A DNA stretch of 8,030 nt from UBA1181 sp963654355 (GCA_963654355.1 CAVKBM010000084.1:1-8030); one strand, 5' to 3'; shown: positions 1-7,329, numbered from the stretch's first letter. Translations and numbers: made by a program. The notes: a model not told the origin generated them from the letters alone.

Positions 1-39
1 ATGTTGGAATTATTTAATAAGGAAAAAAACAAAAAATAA
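1..39 (+). CDS. possible C-terminal tail of an upstream gene (partial)
   Basis: Reading from the first base, a frame codes for twelve residues, rich in lysine and asparagine at the end (MLELFNKEKNKK), then stops with TAA at 37-39, six bases before the ppiD-like start. A charged, lysine-rich end so close to the next gene would fit the C-terminus of a co-transcribed upstream gene. In related Bacteroidales I recall a CNNM/CorC-type 'hemolysin' membrane protein or LptC at this position, but nothing in twelve residues identifies a family. The stretch could equally be untranslated leader. Confidence 0.3.
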   Translation: MLELFNKEKNKK

Positions 40-45
40 ACATAA

Positions 46-2112
46 ATGGCTACATTAGAGAAGATTAGAAGCCGTTCGGGATTGTTGATTGCGTCTATTG
101 CAATTGCCCTTTTGTGCTTCGTTGTTGGCGATGCTTTGAATAACTCGTCCACTTTGTTTAACAATTCAAGAAACTCTGTTGGAGAGGTAAACGGAAGGTC
201 TATGACCACGGGAGAGTTCCAAAAACAGGTGTCTGTTATGTCAAACGTGTTTAAGATGGCAGGACAGTCAGTAGACGACGGAAATGTTCGAGATGCTGTT
301 TGGAATACCTACATTCAGTCTGTCGTTTTGGATGAGGAAGCTGAGGAAATCGGAATGTCTGTAACTGCCGCTGAGTTGAAGGATGCTACTTTAGGTGATC
401 ATACTCACCCTATGCTCCGTCAAATTCCTCTTTTTACCAATGAAAATGGACAATTTGACAAAAACCGTTTAGTTCAGGTGTTGAGCCAAATGGATCAAGA
501 TGGAAACGAAGACTTAAAAAACTATTGGATGTTTTGGGAGAAGAGAATTTCTGAGACTATTTTGTCGGAGAAATTCACTCGTTTTGTAGAAAAGGCAATG
601 TCTGCTCCTAAGGCTGAAGTAGATTTCCTCTCTAAGGTTTACGCTACAGAGAAGAAGATCGCTTATGCTTCTAAGTCTTACAGTGAGTTGGCTGATTCTC
701 TTTTTACTCCATCGGAAGAGGCTATGAAGGCAAAATACGCTGATAAAAAGGAGAGTTATAAGACTGATGGGTACAGAGTAGTAAAATGCGTTGTTTTTGA
801 TGTTCGAGCGTCTCAAGATGACTACAATCAAACTTCAGATAAAGTAAAGGCAGCTGAGCAATACTTAAAAAATATTTCTGAAGAGGAGCTTCCTTACTAT
901 GTGGCACAAGAGTCTGATGCGGAGTTCCCATTCAATCCTTTTTATCGCACAGAGAACGATATTGATTTATCGTTCAGAACATTCGCATTCACTGCAACAA
1001 AGGATTCTGTTGCTCAAACGATTTTTGATGGAAATACTTTCAAAACAGCAAAAGTTTTGTCATCAGTTGTTTCACGTCCAGATTCAGTGGATGTCAGTGT
1101 GATTTTAATTGGTGGCACTTCTGTTGATGCTGCGACAAAGACTGCGGATAGTTTGTTGGCTGCGTTGAAGAATGGTTCTGATTTTAAAGAGGTGGCTGCA
1201 AAGCACTCTGCAGATCCAAATGGTCGCCAAAATGGTGGTGAATGGGGTTGGTTGAGAGAAGGTCTTTCAGGGTCCGCTTCTTTTGACAGCACGGTGTTCA
1301 ATGCGAAAGTTGGTGATGTAGTAAAGGTGCAGAACGAACAGGCTATCTTCTTGGTTAAGATTAATGCGGCTACTGCTCCTGTTAAGAAAGTTAGATTGGC
1401 TGAAATTGCTAATCAGGTTTTGCCAAGCGGCGACACCTATCGTTCGGTGTTTGAGAAAGCAAACTCTTTCATTGCAAAGAATAATACGGTAGCAAAGTTT
1501 GATACGGCGGCAGTTGCAGAAGGTCTGTTGGTTAGAGAACTTGGTCCATTCACGGAGAATCAATCAAATCTTTATGTTATTGAAAACGGACGTCCTATTG
1601 TAAAATGGGCGTACGAAGCTAAGTTAGGGGATGTTTGTACAAAACCTTTTGATTCGAAAGACAAGTATATAGTGGCATACGTTAGTGAGATTGTAGAGAA
1701 GGGTTATGTTCCTGAAAATAACAAGCGCGTGCAAGATCAGTTGTCTGTTGCTGTCATCAAGGATATGAAAGCTGAAAAATTAACGAGTGATTTAGCTAAT
1801 GTTTCAGATTTGGCTTCTGTTGGCAGAGTTGATACTGCTACTGTTTCGTTGGATTTGAATGGTGTTAGTGGTGTTGGTCCAGATGCTTCTTTCATTGGTA
1901 ATGCTGTTAATGCGGAGATCGGAAAGATTAGTGTTGTGAAGGGTGATAGATCTGTTTTTGCAATCCAGGCGTTAGAGTCTAATGAGTCTTCTTTGGGTGC
2001 TGCAAAAGCAGAACGTGTTAAGGAGAATGTACGTCAGTATGTTATTCGCAATTTGATTGGATCGTTAATGGAGGATGCAGAAGTTGAGGATACTCGTTCA
2101 AGATTTTATTAA
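46..2112 (+). CDS. ppiD: PpiD/SurA-type peptidylprolyl isomerase, membrane-anchored periplasmic folding factor
   Basis: This 688-residue protein resembles the long SurA N-terminal-domain peptidylprolyl isomerases of Bacteroidetes, which act like PpiD as inner-membrane-anchored chaperones for proteins entering the envelope. A short basic N-terminus is followed by one hydrophobic segment at about residues 12-29, so the rest should be periplasmic. Residues about 43-200 form the helical SurA-N-like chaperone region (GEVNGRSMTTGEF at the start). A parvulin-like domain spans about 347-440 and keeps the NGGEWGWLREG signature (396-406). The histidines usual in the HIL and GYHII segments are absent: V352 and F435 stand there. 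A second, degenerate parvulin-like segment may lie at about 610-645 (GPDASFIGNAVNAEIGKISV). ATG 46 is chosen because the membrane anchor follows at once; there is no clear Shine-Dalgarno, only A-rich leader. An intrinsic terminator follows the stop. The family is clear; isomerase activity is doubtful, and the symbol is by analogy. Confidence 0.9.
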   Translation: MATLEKIRSRSGLLIASIAIALLCFVVGDALNNSSTLFNNSRNSVGEVNGRSMTTGEFQKQVSVMSNVFKMAGQSVDDGNVRDAVWNTYIQSVVLDEEAEEIGMSVTAAELKDATLGDHTHPMLRQIPLFTNENGQFDKNRLVQVLSQMDQDGNEDLKNYWMFWEKRISETILSEKFTRFVEKAMSAPKAEVDFLSKVYATEKKIAYASKSYSELADSLFTPSEEAMKAKYADKKESYKTDGYRVVKCVVFDVRASQDDYNQTSDKVKAAEQYLKNISEEELPYYVAQESDAEFPFNPFYRTENDIDLSFRTFAFTATKDSVAQTIFDGNTFKTAKVLSSVVSRPDSVDVSVILIGGTSVDAATKTADSLLAALKNGSDFKEVAAKHSADPNGRQNGGEWGWLREGLSGSASFDSTVFNAKVGDVVKVQNEQAIFLVKINAATAPVKKVRLAEIANQVLPSGDTYRSVFEKANSFIAKNNTVAKFDTAAVAEGLLVRELGPFTENQSNLYVIENGRPIVKWAYEAKLGDVCTKPFDSKDKYIVAYVSEIVEKGYVPENNKRVQDQLSVAVIKDMKAEKLTSDLANVSDLASVGRVDTATVSLDLNGVSGVGPDASFIGNAVNAEIGKISVVKGDRSVFAIQALESNESSLGAAKAERVKENVRQYVIRNLIGSLMEDAEVEDTRSRFY

Positions 2113-2132
2113 TAAAAGGTATTAGAAATGAA

Positions 2133-2166
2133 GGGCATAGGGATTGTTTTCTCTATGCCCTTTTTT
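2133..2166 (+). terminator. intrinsic terminator after the ppiD-like gene
   Basis: An 11-base-pair stem pairs GGGCATAGGGA (2133-2143) with TCTCTATGCCC (2150-2160), with one G-T wobble, a six-base loop and six T directly after (2161-2166). It lies 20 bases past the ppiD-like stop and has the classic form of a Rho-independent terminator on the plus strand. The opposite strand lacks a good T run, so it should act in one direction. Only 21 bases separate the T run from the rlmN start. Confidence 0.9.
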
Positions 2167-2187
2167 GAGTTATAAGAAAGTGCGAGT

Positions 2188-3213
2188 ATGGAAGTTTTAT
2201 TAGGAAAGACCTTAAATGAACTGAAGGAGATAGCTATGACTTTAGGTATGCCCTCGTTTGTTGGAAAACAGGTTGCGGAATGGCTGTATAAGAAGCACGT
2301 CAATGATTTTGATGCGATGAAGAATATTTCTCAGAAAAACCGTCAAATATTGTCTCAGTCGTACGAGATTGGATTTCAGCCTCCTGTTGATGTGTGTGTA
2401 TCAAAGGATGGTACAAAAAAATATCTTTTTCAAGTTGAAGCGCATTATGTAGAATCTGTCTATATTCCTGATGGTGAAAGAGCGACTCTTTGTGTATCTA
2501 CGCAGGTGGGGTGTAAGATGAATTGTCAATTTTGTGCGACGGGAAAACAAGGCTTTTCATCGCATCTGACATCTGCGCAGATTCTAAATCAGATCTATTC
2601 AATCCCTGAATGTGAAAACCTGACAAATGTCGTTTTTATGGGAATGGGTGAACCCTTTGATAACACAGATAATGTATTGCGTACTTTGGAGATAATGACG
2701 GAAGAGTATGGTTTGGCGTGGAGTCCGAAGAGAATTACGGTTTCAACAGTTGGTATTCTCTCAGGAATGAAGCGTTTTTTAGAAAAGTCGAAATGTCATC
2801 TAGCGGTCAGCCTCCATAATCCAATTTCAGATGAGCGTGTCCAAATAATGCCTGTACAGAAAGCCTTCCCAATAGAAAAAGTAATTGATGAAATAAAAAG
2901 GCACGATTTCTCGGGTCAGCGTCGTGTCTCCTTTGAATATACAATGTTCAAAGGAGTTAATGATCAAGCAAAGCATGTTAAAGCATTGCTTTCTTTATTA
3001 AATGGTTTGGAATGTCGCATCAATTTGATACGTTTCCATAAAGTACCAGGAGTGCCGTTGGAAGGTTCTGATATGAAACAGATGGAATGGTTTCGTGATG
3101 CTTTGAATGCCAAAGGCTTGACAACGACAATTAGAAAGTCTCGGGGAGAGGATATTCTTGCTGCTTGCGGACTACTTTCTACAAAAAAAATAGAAGATCA
3201 AAAAAAGAAATAA
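2188..3213 (+). CDS. rlmN: dual-specificity 23S rRNA/tRNA adenine-C2 methyltransferase RlmN
   Basis: RlmN is a cytoplasmic radical-SAM enzyme that methylates C2 of A2503 in 23S rRNA and of A37 in some tRNAs. The 341 residues are a normal length. The N-terminal RNA-binding helical part (about 1-85) contains the usual KQVAEWLYKK. The radical-SAM cluster motif CxxxCxxC is C109, C113 and C116 (GCKMNCQFC). C102 lies seven residues earlier, as E. coli C118 does before C125. GMGEP (152-156), STVG (186-189) and SLH (208-210) match the SAM-binding barrel. C327 in RKSRGEDILAACG is the C-terminal cysteine that carries the intermediate methyl group. A337-type Cfr resistance enzyme is unlikely given the overall RlmN signature. 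ATG 2188 gives the expected N-terminus (LLGKTLNELKEIA); it has no good Shine-Dalgarno. The gene is followed after 11 bases by the DUF4837 gene, so the two are very likely co-transcribed. The tail is unusually lysine-rich (KKIEDQKKK). Confidence 0.97.
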   Translation: MEVLLGKTLNELKEIAMTLGMPSFVGKQVAEWLYKKHVNDFDAMKNISQKNRQILSQSYEIGFQPPVDVCVSKDGTKKYLFQVEAHYVESVYIPDGERATLCVSTQVGCKMNCQFCATGKQGFSSHLTSAQILNQIYSIPECENLTNVVFMGMGEPFDNTDNVLRTLEIMTEEYGLAWSPKRITVSTVGILSGMKRFLEKSKCHLAVSLHNPISDERVQIMPVQKAFPIEKVIDEIKRHDFSGQRRVSFEYTMFKGVNDQAKHVKALLSLLNGLECRINLIRFHKVPGVPLEGSDMKQMEWFRDALNAKGLTTTIRKSRGEDILAACGLLSTKKIEDQKKK

Positions 3214-3224
3214 AGATAACGATT

Positions 3225-4214
3225 ATGAAAAAAATATTTTTATTCTTAAGTTTATTGCCTTTGTTGATTTCATGCAATGACAAAGGTGGAGGTGGAGTTT
3301 TGTTGCCAACTGTGACGGGTGCTGCGTTTGATTTATTGGTAGTGGGAGATCCTACAGTTTGGAAAGACACCGCAGGTCATAAATTGTATGATGTTTTGGA
3401 TGATGATATGCCAGGGTTACCTCAGTCTGAGCCTCTTTTCAATCTGTCTTTCATTCCAGAAAGTCAGTTTGACAGAGTCTTGAAACCTGCTAGAAACATT
3501 TTGATGTATAATATAGACCCTTCAATGTATACGCAAGGTAAAGTAACCTATAAAAGAAATCGATGGGCGAAAATTCAGGCGATTGTTCAAATAACGGCGC
3601 CAGATCAGAATGAAATGGCAAAGGTTTTGGAAGAAAAGAAGCAAGAGATAGTAGATTTCTTTGTTAACATTGAATATGAACGAACTTTAGTTTTTTACAA
3701 ACGTTATTTCAATGGAAAGACCCGTCAGTTGGTGAAGGACAGCGTTGGTGTTTTATTGTCCATTCCAGACTTTTTGAATAAAAGCATGGGTCAACACAAT
3801 TTTGTTTGGTTGTCTAATGGAAGTCTTGATTCTCGTCAGGATATTGTCGCCTATCGTGTTCCTTATTATAATCAGTCAGATTTTTCAAAGCAAAAATTGA
3901 TTGCTGTAAGAGACTCTGTTATGAAGCAATATATTGAAGGGCCGTCTGAAAATTCATATATGACCACAGAGGTGAAAAACTATGAACCAATTAGTAGGGA
4001 GTTGATGGTTGATAATCATTATTGTGTTGAGATACGTGGACTGTGGAGAGTTGAGGGCGATATGATGGGGGGACCGTTTGTGTCGAGATCTTATTATGAT
4101 GAGAAAAATAATGATATTGTAACAGTAGAAGCATTTGTGTATGCGCCTCAACATAATAAAAGAAACAAAATGAGGTTGATGGAAGCGATTGTTGCTACGG
4201 CACAATTTGAGTAG
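3225..4214 (+). CDS. DUF4837 family lipoprotein
   Basis: This 329-residue protein matches what I know of DUF4837, a Bacteroidetes family without known function that is often found next to rlmN and pdxA. It begins with a lipoprotein signal: MKK, a hydrophobic stretch (residues 4-15) and the lipobox LISC with the lipidated cysteine at 17. A short glycine-rich linker follows (KGGGG). Family-typical segments are PGLPQSEP (63-70), RDSVMK (229-234), SYMTTE (244-249) and GLWRVEGDMMGGPFVS (272-287), with VEAFVYAP near the end. No catalytic motif is apparent. The residues after C17 (NDKG) are not an acidic run such as the surface-export signals described in Bacteroidetes, so a periplasm-facing membrane anchor is the simpler guess. 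The start at 3225 is preferred over an in-frame ATG at 3165, which would overlap rlmN by 49 bases and put a basic 20-residue extension before the signal peptide. Confidence 0.85.
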   Translation: MKKIFLFLSLLPLLISCNDKGGGGVLLPTVTGAAFDLLVVGDPTVWKDTAGHKLYDVLDDDMPGLPQSEPLFNLSFIPESQFDRVLKPARNILMYNIDPSMYTQGKVTYKRNRWAKIQAIVQITAPDQNEMAKVLEEKKQEIVDFFVNIEYERTLVFYKRYFNGKTRQLVKDSVGVLLSIPDFLNKSMGQHNFVWLSNGSLDSRQDIVAYRVPYYNQSDFSKQKLIAVRDSVMKQYIEGPSENSYMTTEVKNYEPISRELMVDNHYCVEIRGLWRVEGDMMGGPFVSRSYYDEKNNDIVTVEAFVYAPQHNKRNKMRLMEAIVATAQFE

Positions 4215-4237
4215 GAGAGATGCTTTTAATGGTCTGA

Positions 4238-4263
4238 TTTGTCCTATTTTTATTGTACTTTTG
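4238..4263 (+). promoter_or_regulatory. candidate Bacteroidetes-type promoter before pdxA
   Basis: TACTTTTG at 4256-4263 is an exact match to the Bacteroidetes sigma-ABfr -7 consensus TAnnTTTG, and a TTTG at 4238-4241 could serve as the -33 element. The gap of 14 bases is shorter than the usual spacing of about 18-20, which weakens the call. A start site shortly after 4263 would give a leader of about ten bases containing AAGGA (4271-4275) before the pdxA ATG at 4281. It lies in the largest gap of the rlmN-mnmA gene group and may be an internal promoter. Confidence 0.45.
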
Positions 4264-4280
4264 CGGAAATAAGGAATGAT

Positions 4281-5354
4281 ATGGAAGAAGCATATAAAAT
4301 AAGAGTCGGTATCACGCAAGGTGATATAAATGGAATTGGTTATGAGGTGATTATCAAGACTTTGGCAGATTTGCGTGTGAATGAGTTTTGTGTGCCTATT
4401 GTCTATGGGTCTTCAAAAGCGGCTGCATATCACAGAAAAATGTTGAACATTGAAAATTTCAATTTAAATGTGATTAACACGCCCGAGGAAGCCAACATGA
4501 AGCGTTCAAACATCATTAATTGTGGTGATGAGAATATAAAGGTGGAATTGGCAAAGTCGACAGAAGAGGCAGGGAAAGCCGCTTATTTGGCTTTGGAAAG
4601 AGCTGCGTCTGATCTAAAGGAAGGCTTGATTGATGTGCTTGTTACTGCACCTATTAATAAAAAAAATATTCGGTCGCAGGAGTTCCATTTCCCAGGTCAT
4701 GCCGAGTACTTGCAAGATCGTTTTTCAACGAAAGGTGAGCGTGGTTTGTCTATGTTGGTGAGCGATGTCCTTAAGGTGGCAGTTGTTACAGGACATGTTC
4801 CGCTTCGTCAGGTGGCTTCTTATATCACACATGATTCCATTCTCAGCAAGTTGTCTGATTTGAATCATGTCCTCAAACAGGATTTCGCCGTTCAACGTCC
4901 TCGTATCGCTGTTTTAGGTTTGAACCCACATGCTGGTGATGGTAATGTGATGGGAGAAGAGGAAGAAGAAATAATTATTCCTGCGTTGAAAAAGGCCACG
5001 GAACAAGGAATCACTTGCTTTGGTCCATATCCAGCTGATAGTTTCTTTGGCTCTGGTAGTTTCAAAAACTTTGATGCAGTTTTAGCGATGTATCACGATC
5101 AGGGACAGGTGGCTTTTAAATGTATCGCTATGGAAAGTGGAGTCAACTATACTGCAAATTTACCTATCATTCGTACATCACCTGTTCATGGAACTGCCTA
5201 TGATTTAGTGGGTGTTGGAGAAGCATCTGAAGAGTCGTTCAGAAATGCTTTGTATTTGGCTTGTGACGTGTGGAAATGTCGCAAAGAATATGAAGAATTG
5301 ACGAGAAATCAGCTGAAAAAGCAAGATATTGAGATAAGCGGTCAAGTGGATTGA
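4281..5354 (+). CDS. pdxA: 4-hydroxythreonine-4-phosphate dehydrogenase PdxA
   Basis: PdxA oxidises 4-phosphohydroxy-L-threonine with NAD+; its product feeds PdxJ in the DXP-dependent route to pyridoxal 5'-phosphate. The 357 residues are somewhat longer than E. coli PdxA (about 329), in part through a longer C-terminal tail. The N-terminus has the Bacteroidetes variant TQGDINGIGYE (12-22). TAPINK is at 122-127. The metal-binding histidines are H172 (TGHVPL), H217 (NPHAGDG) and H272 (MYHDQGQ), and substrate-binding K280, N289 and R298 are in place. H140 in PGHAEYL is kept, but the next residue, threonine in the usual GHTE motif, is A141. ATG 4281 is chosen over an in-frame TTG at 4239 because it starts the conserved region and has AAGGA five bases before it. 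The related D-threonate-4-phosphate dehydrogenase PdxA2 is a possible alternative, but no partner kinase gene is nearby. Confidence 0.93.
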   Translation: MEEAYKIRVGITQGDINGIGYEVIIKTLADLRVNEFCVPIVYGSSKAAAYHRKMLNIENFNLNVINTPEEANMKRSNIINCGDENIKVELAKSTEEAGKAAYLALERAASDLKEGLIDVLVTAPINKKNIRSQEFHFPGHAEYLQDRFSTKGERGLSMLVSDVLKVAVVTGHVPLRQVASYITHDSILSKLSDLNHVLKQDFAVQRPRIAVLGLNPHAGDGNVMGEEEEEIIIPALKKATEQGITCFGPYPADSFFGSGSFKNFDAVLAMYHDQGQVAFKCIAMESGVNYTANLPIIRTSPVHGTAYDLVGVGEASEESFRNALYLACDVWKCRKEYEELTRNQLKKQDIEISGQVD

Positions 5355-5390
5355 TGTCCTGTAGAAAAATTAGATAAACAAGTTTTGATA

Positions 5391-5396
5391 AAGGAG
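5391..5396 (+). promoter_or_regulatory. Shine-Dalgarno sequence of the amidohydrolase gene, unusually close to the start
   Basis: AAGGAG is the best Shine-Dalgarno match among the genes here, but only two bases separate it from the ATG at 5399. The usual gap is five to nine. No other good start follows before the metal-binding HAH motif at residues 11-13, so the ATG still stands. The site may contribute little to initiation. Confidence 0.5.
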
Positions 5397-5398
5397 CA

Positions 5399-6205
5399 AT
5401 GAGTAAAGAGAAGATAATCGTAGACTTCCATGCTCACATTTATCCTGCTAAAATAGCGGACAAGGCGAGTTGTGCTATTGGCGATTTCTACGATATAAAG
5501 ATGCGATATTGTGGTAGTCCAGAGTTATTGTTGGAGAGTGGTCGAAAAATCGGTGTGAAATATTACATAGTTCACTCTACGGCAACCAAGGCGTCTCAGG
5601 TAGAGTCTATCAATAATTATATTATTGGAGAAGCGAAACAACATCCAGAATTTGTAGGCTTTGGAACAATCCATCCCGATTATGAAAATTATGAGGCAGA
5701 ATTGATGCGCATCAAAGAAGCTGGATTGCGTGGAATCAAATTGCATCCTGATTTTCAAAAGTTCGCAGTGGATACTCCATCTATGGACGATATTTATGAT
5801 GTTATTGCGAAGTTAAAAATGCCTATTTTGGTTCATGCGGGTGATTATCGCTACGACTTTTCTGGTCCGAAACGTGTGTTGCACGTTTTACAGAAGCATC
5901 CCGATTTAATCGTTGTTGCAGCCCATTTTGGAGGCTATACACAATGGAATGAATCGCAAAAGTACCTGGTGGGTCAGAATGTTTATTTTGATACATCCAG
6001 TAGCCTTTGGCAATTACCTATTGAACAGGCAATGGAGATGATTCACGCTCATGGTGCAGATAAATTCTTGTTCGGATCAGACTATCCAATGTGGGATCAC
6101 GAGGATGAACTATATAATCGTTTTAATAAACTGCCTTTGACTGACGAGGAGAGGGAGCTTATTCTCTATAAAAATGCTTATCGTCTGTTGGGTTTAAAGG
6201 AGTAA
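5399..6205 (+). CDS. amidohydrolase-2 family metal-dependent hydrolase
   Basis: This 268-residue protein has the pattern of the amidohydrolase-2 family (ACMSD-like, TIM-barrel metal-dependent hydrolases or decarboxylases). The metal-binding HxH after the first strand is H11 and H13 (VDFHAHIYP). Later ligand or active-site candidates are H116 in GIKLHPDF, H146 in ILVHAGD, H176 in VAAHFGGY and D228 in LFGSDYPMW. All elements come in the expected order, so an active enzyme is likely. There is no signal peptide, so it should be cytoplasmic. The substrate cannot be read from the sequence: the family includes decarboxylases, lactonases and amide hydrolases. The gene sits 44 bases after pdxA and 40 before mnmA on the same strand, without a terminator, so it is probably in the same transcript. 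A role in vitamin B6 or tRNA metabolism would be a guess from position alone. Confidence 0.88.
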   Translation: MSKEKIIVDFHAHIYPAKIADKASCAIGDFYDIKMRYCGSPELLLESGRKIGVKYYIVHSTATKASQVESINNYIIGEAKQHPEFVGFGTIHPDYENYEAELMRIKEAGLRGIKLHPDFQKFAVDTPSMDDIYDVIAKLKMPILVHAGDYRYDFSGPKRVLHVLQKHPDLIVVAAHFGGYTQWNESQKYLVGQNVYFDTSSSLWQLPIEQAMEMIHAHGADKFLFGSDYPMWDHEDELYNRFNKLPLTDEERELILYKNAYRLLGLKE

Positions 6206-6245
6206 AATTCAGTCTTATATGACTGTTTCACAATAATATTATATT

Positions 6246-7307
6246 ATGGAGATTGCTGTATTAGTGTCGGGTGGAGTGGATAGTTCGGTTGTTGTTCACT
6301 TGTTAAAAGAACAGGGATACGATATCCACTTGTTTTATATCAAGATAGGTATGAATGCCGATGGCTTTACGGATTGTTCGGTAGACGATGACATTGAATT
6401 GTGCCAAATGATTGCCGCTAAGTATGGTGTGCCGTTGGATATTATTCCGTTGCATGATGAATATTGGAGCAATGTGGTGCAATATACTATAGAGAAAGTG
6501 AAAGTTGGACTGACTCCAAATCCAGATGTTATGTGCAATAAATTGATCAAATTTGGTTGCTTTGAAGAGAAAGTGGGACATTTATATGACAAAACGGCGA
6601 CGGGTCATTATGCGACGACTTCTTTGATTGATGGTTTGACTTATTTATCTACAGCTGTAGATCCTGTGAAAGATCAAACGGATTTTTTGGGTCAGATTAC
6701 AAATGTGCAAGTCTCTAAGTTGATGTTTCCAATCGGTAACTTAATGAAATATGAGGTGAGGGAGATTGCTAAAACGGCGAAGATTCCAACAGCATATCGT
6801 AAAGATAGCCAGGGAATTTGTTTTTTGGGGAAAATTAATTACAATGATTTCATTCGTAAGTATTTGGGAGAAAAAGAGGGGAAGATTGTCGAATTAGAGA
6901 CAGGAAAAATTCTTGGCAAACATAAGGGATTTTGGTTTCATACGATAGGTCAGCGTAAAGGTTTGGGTTTGAGCGGTGGTCCGTGGTATGTGGTGAAGAA
7001 AGATACGCAAGAGAATGTTGTTTATGTTTCGTGTGGTTATGACACCGCAATGCAGTATGGAGACAAGTTTCTCATCAAGGATATGCACTACATCACGAAA
7101 GACTTGTTGGGCGAATGTAGTGAGGCAGATATTACTATCAAAATCAGACACACTCCAGAGTTCACTAAGGCGAAAATAACAAAGATGGGCGAACGATACC
7201 TTATTCAGTCAGATGAGATGTTGCAAGGTATTGCTCCAGGTCAGTTTTGCGTTATATATGATAAAAACCATCATCTCTGCTTGGGAAGCGGAGAAATCAC
7301 GTTGTAG
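6246..7307 (+). CDS. mnmA: tRNA-specific 2-thiouridylase MnmA
   Basis: MnmA activates U34 of Glu, Gln and Lys tRNAs with ATP and transfers sulfur from a relay to make 2-thiouridine. The 353 residues are close to the family norm. The ATP-binding PP-loop is SGGVDSS (8-14). The catalytic nucleophile is C97 in TPNPDVMCNKLIKFG and the persulfide cysteine is C192 in DSQGICF, forming the usual pair. TGHYA (119-123), IGQRKGLGLSGGPWYVV (234-250) and IRHTPEF near the C-terminal barrel support the call. DQTDFL (143-148) replaces the common DQSYFL, which I recall as a feature of the Bacteroidales branch. Bacteroides genomes often carry more than one mnmA copy, so this may be one of several. The start ATG lies in an AT-rich stretch without a Shine-Dalgarno. 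A hairpin terminator follows 22 bases after the stop. Confidence 0.96.
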   Translation: MEIAVLVSGGVDSSVVVHLLKEQGYDIHLFYIKIGMNADGFTDCSVDDDIELCQMIAAKYGVPLDIIPLHDEYWSNVVQYTIEKVKVGLTPNPDVMCNKLIKFGCFEEKVGHLYDKTATGHYATTSLIDGLTYLSTAVDPVKDQTDFLGQITNVQVSKLMFPIGNLMKYEVREIAKTAKIPTAYRKDSQGICFLGKINYNDFIRKYLGEKEGKIVELETGKILGKHKGFWFHTIGQRKGLGLSGGPWYVVKKDTQENVVYVSCGYDTAMQYGDKFLIKDMHYITKDLLGECSEADITIKIRHTPEFTKAKITKMGERYLIQSDEMLQGIAPGQFCVIYDKNHHLCLGSGEITL

Positions 7308-7329
7308 TACGTTTATTTGAGCATAATAG

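Noticed and set aside
1014..1563. Minus-strand open frames of 95 and 98 residues inside the ppiD-like gene
   Set aside because: Composition and position fit reverse-strand shadows of a real gene; no start signals or recognisable domains.
3165..3224. In-frame upstream ATG that would lengthen the DUF4837 protein by 20 residues
   Set aside because: It would overlap rlmN and put a basic extension before a clear lipoprotein signal; ATG 3225 gives a normal MKK signal peptide.
4239..4280. In-frame TTG start that would lengthen PdxA by 14 residues
   Set aside because: The extra residues do not belong to the family, the region overlaps a promoter-like element, and ATG 4281 has AAGGA upstream.
5355..5398. 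AAGTTTTG before the amidohydrolase gene as a -7 promoter element
   Set aside because: It fails the TA at the start of TAnnTTTG and no suitable -33 TTTG was seen.
6210..6225. Small hairpin CAGTC/GACTG between the amidohydrolase gene and mnmA
   Set aside because: Only five base pairs and no T run; too weak to call a terminator or a regulatory RNA.
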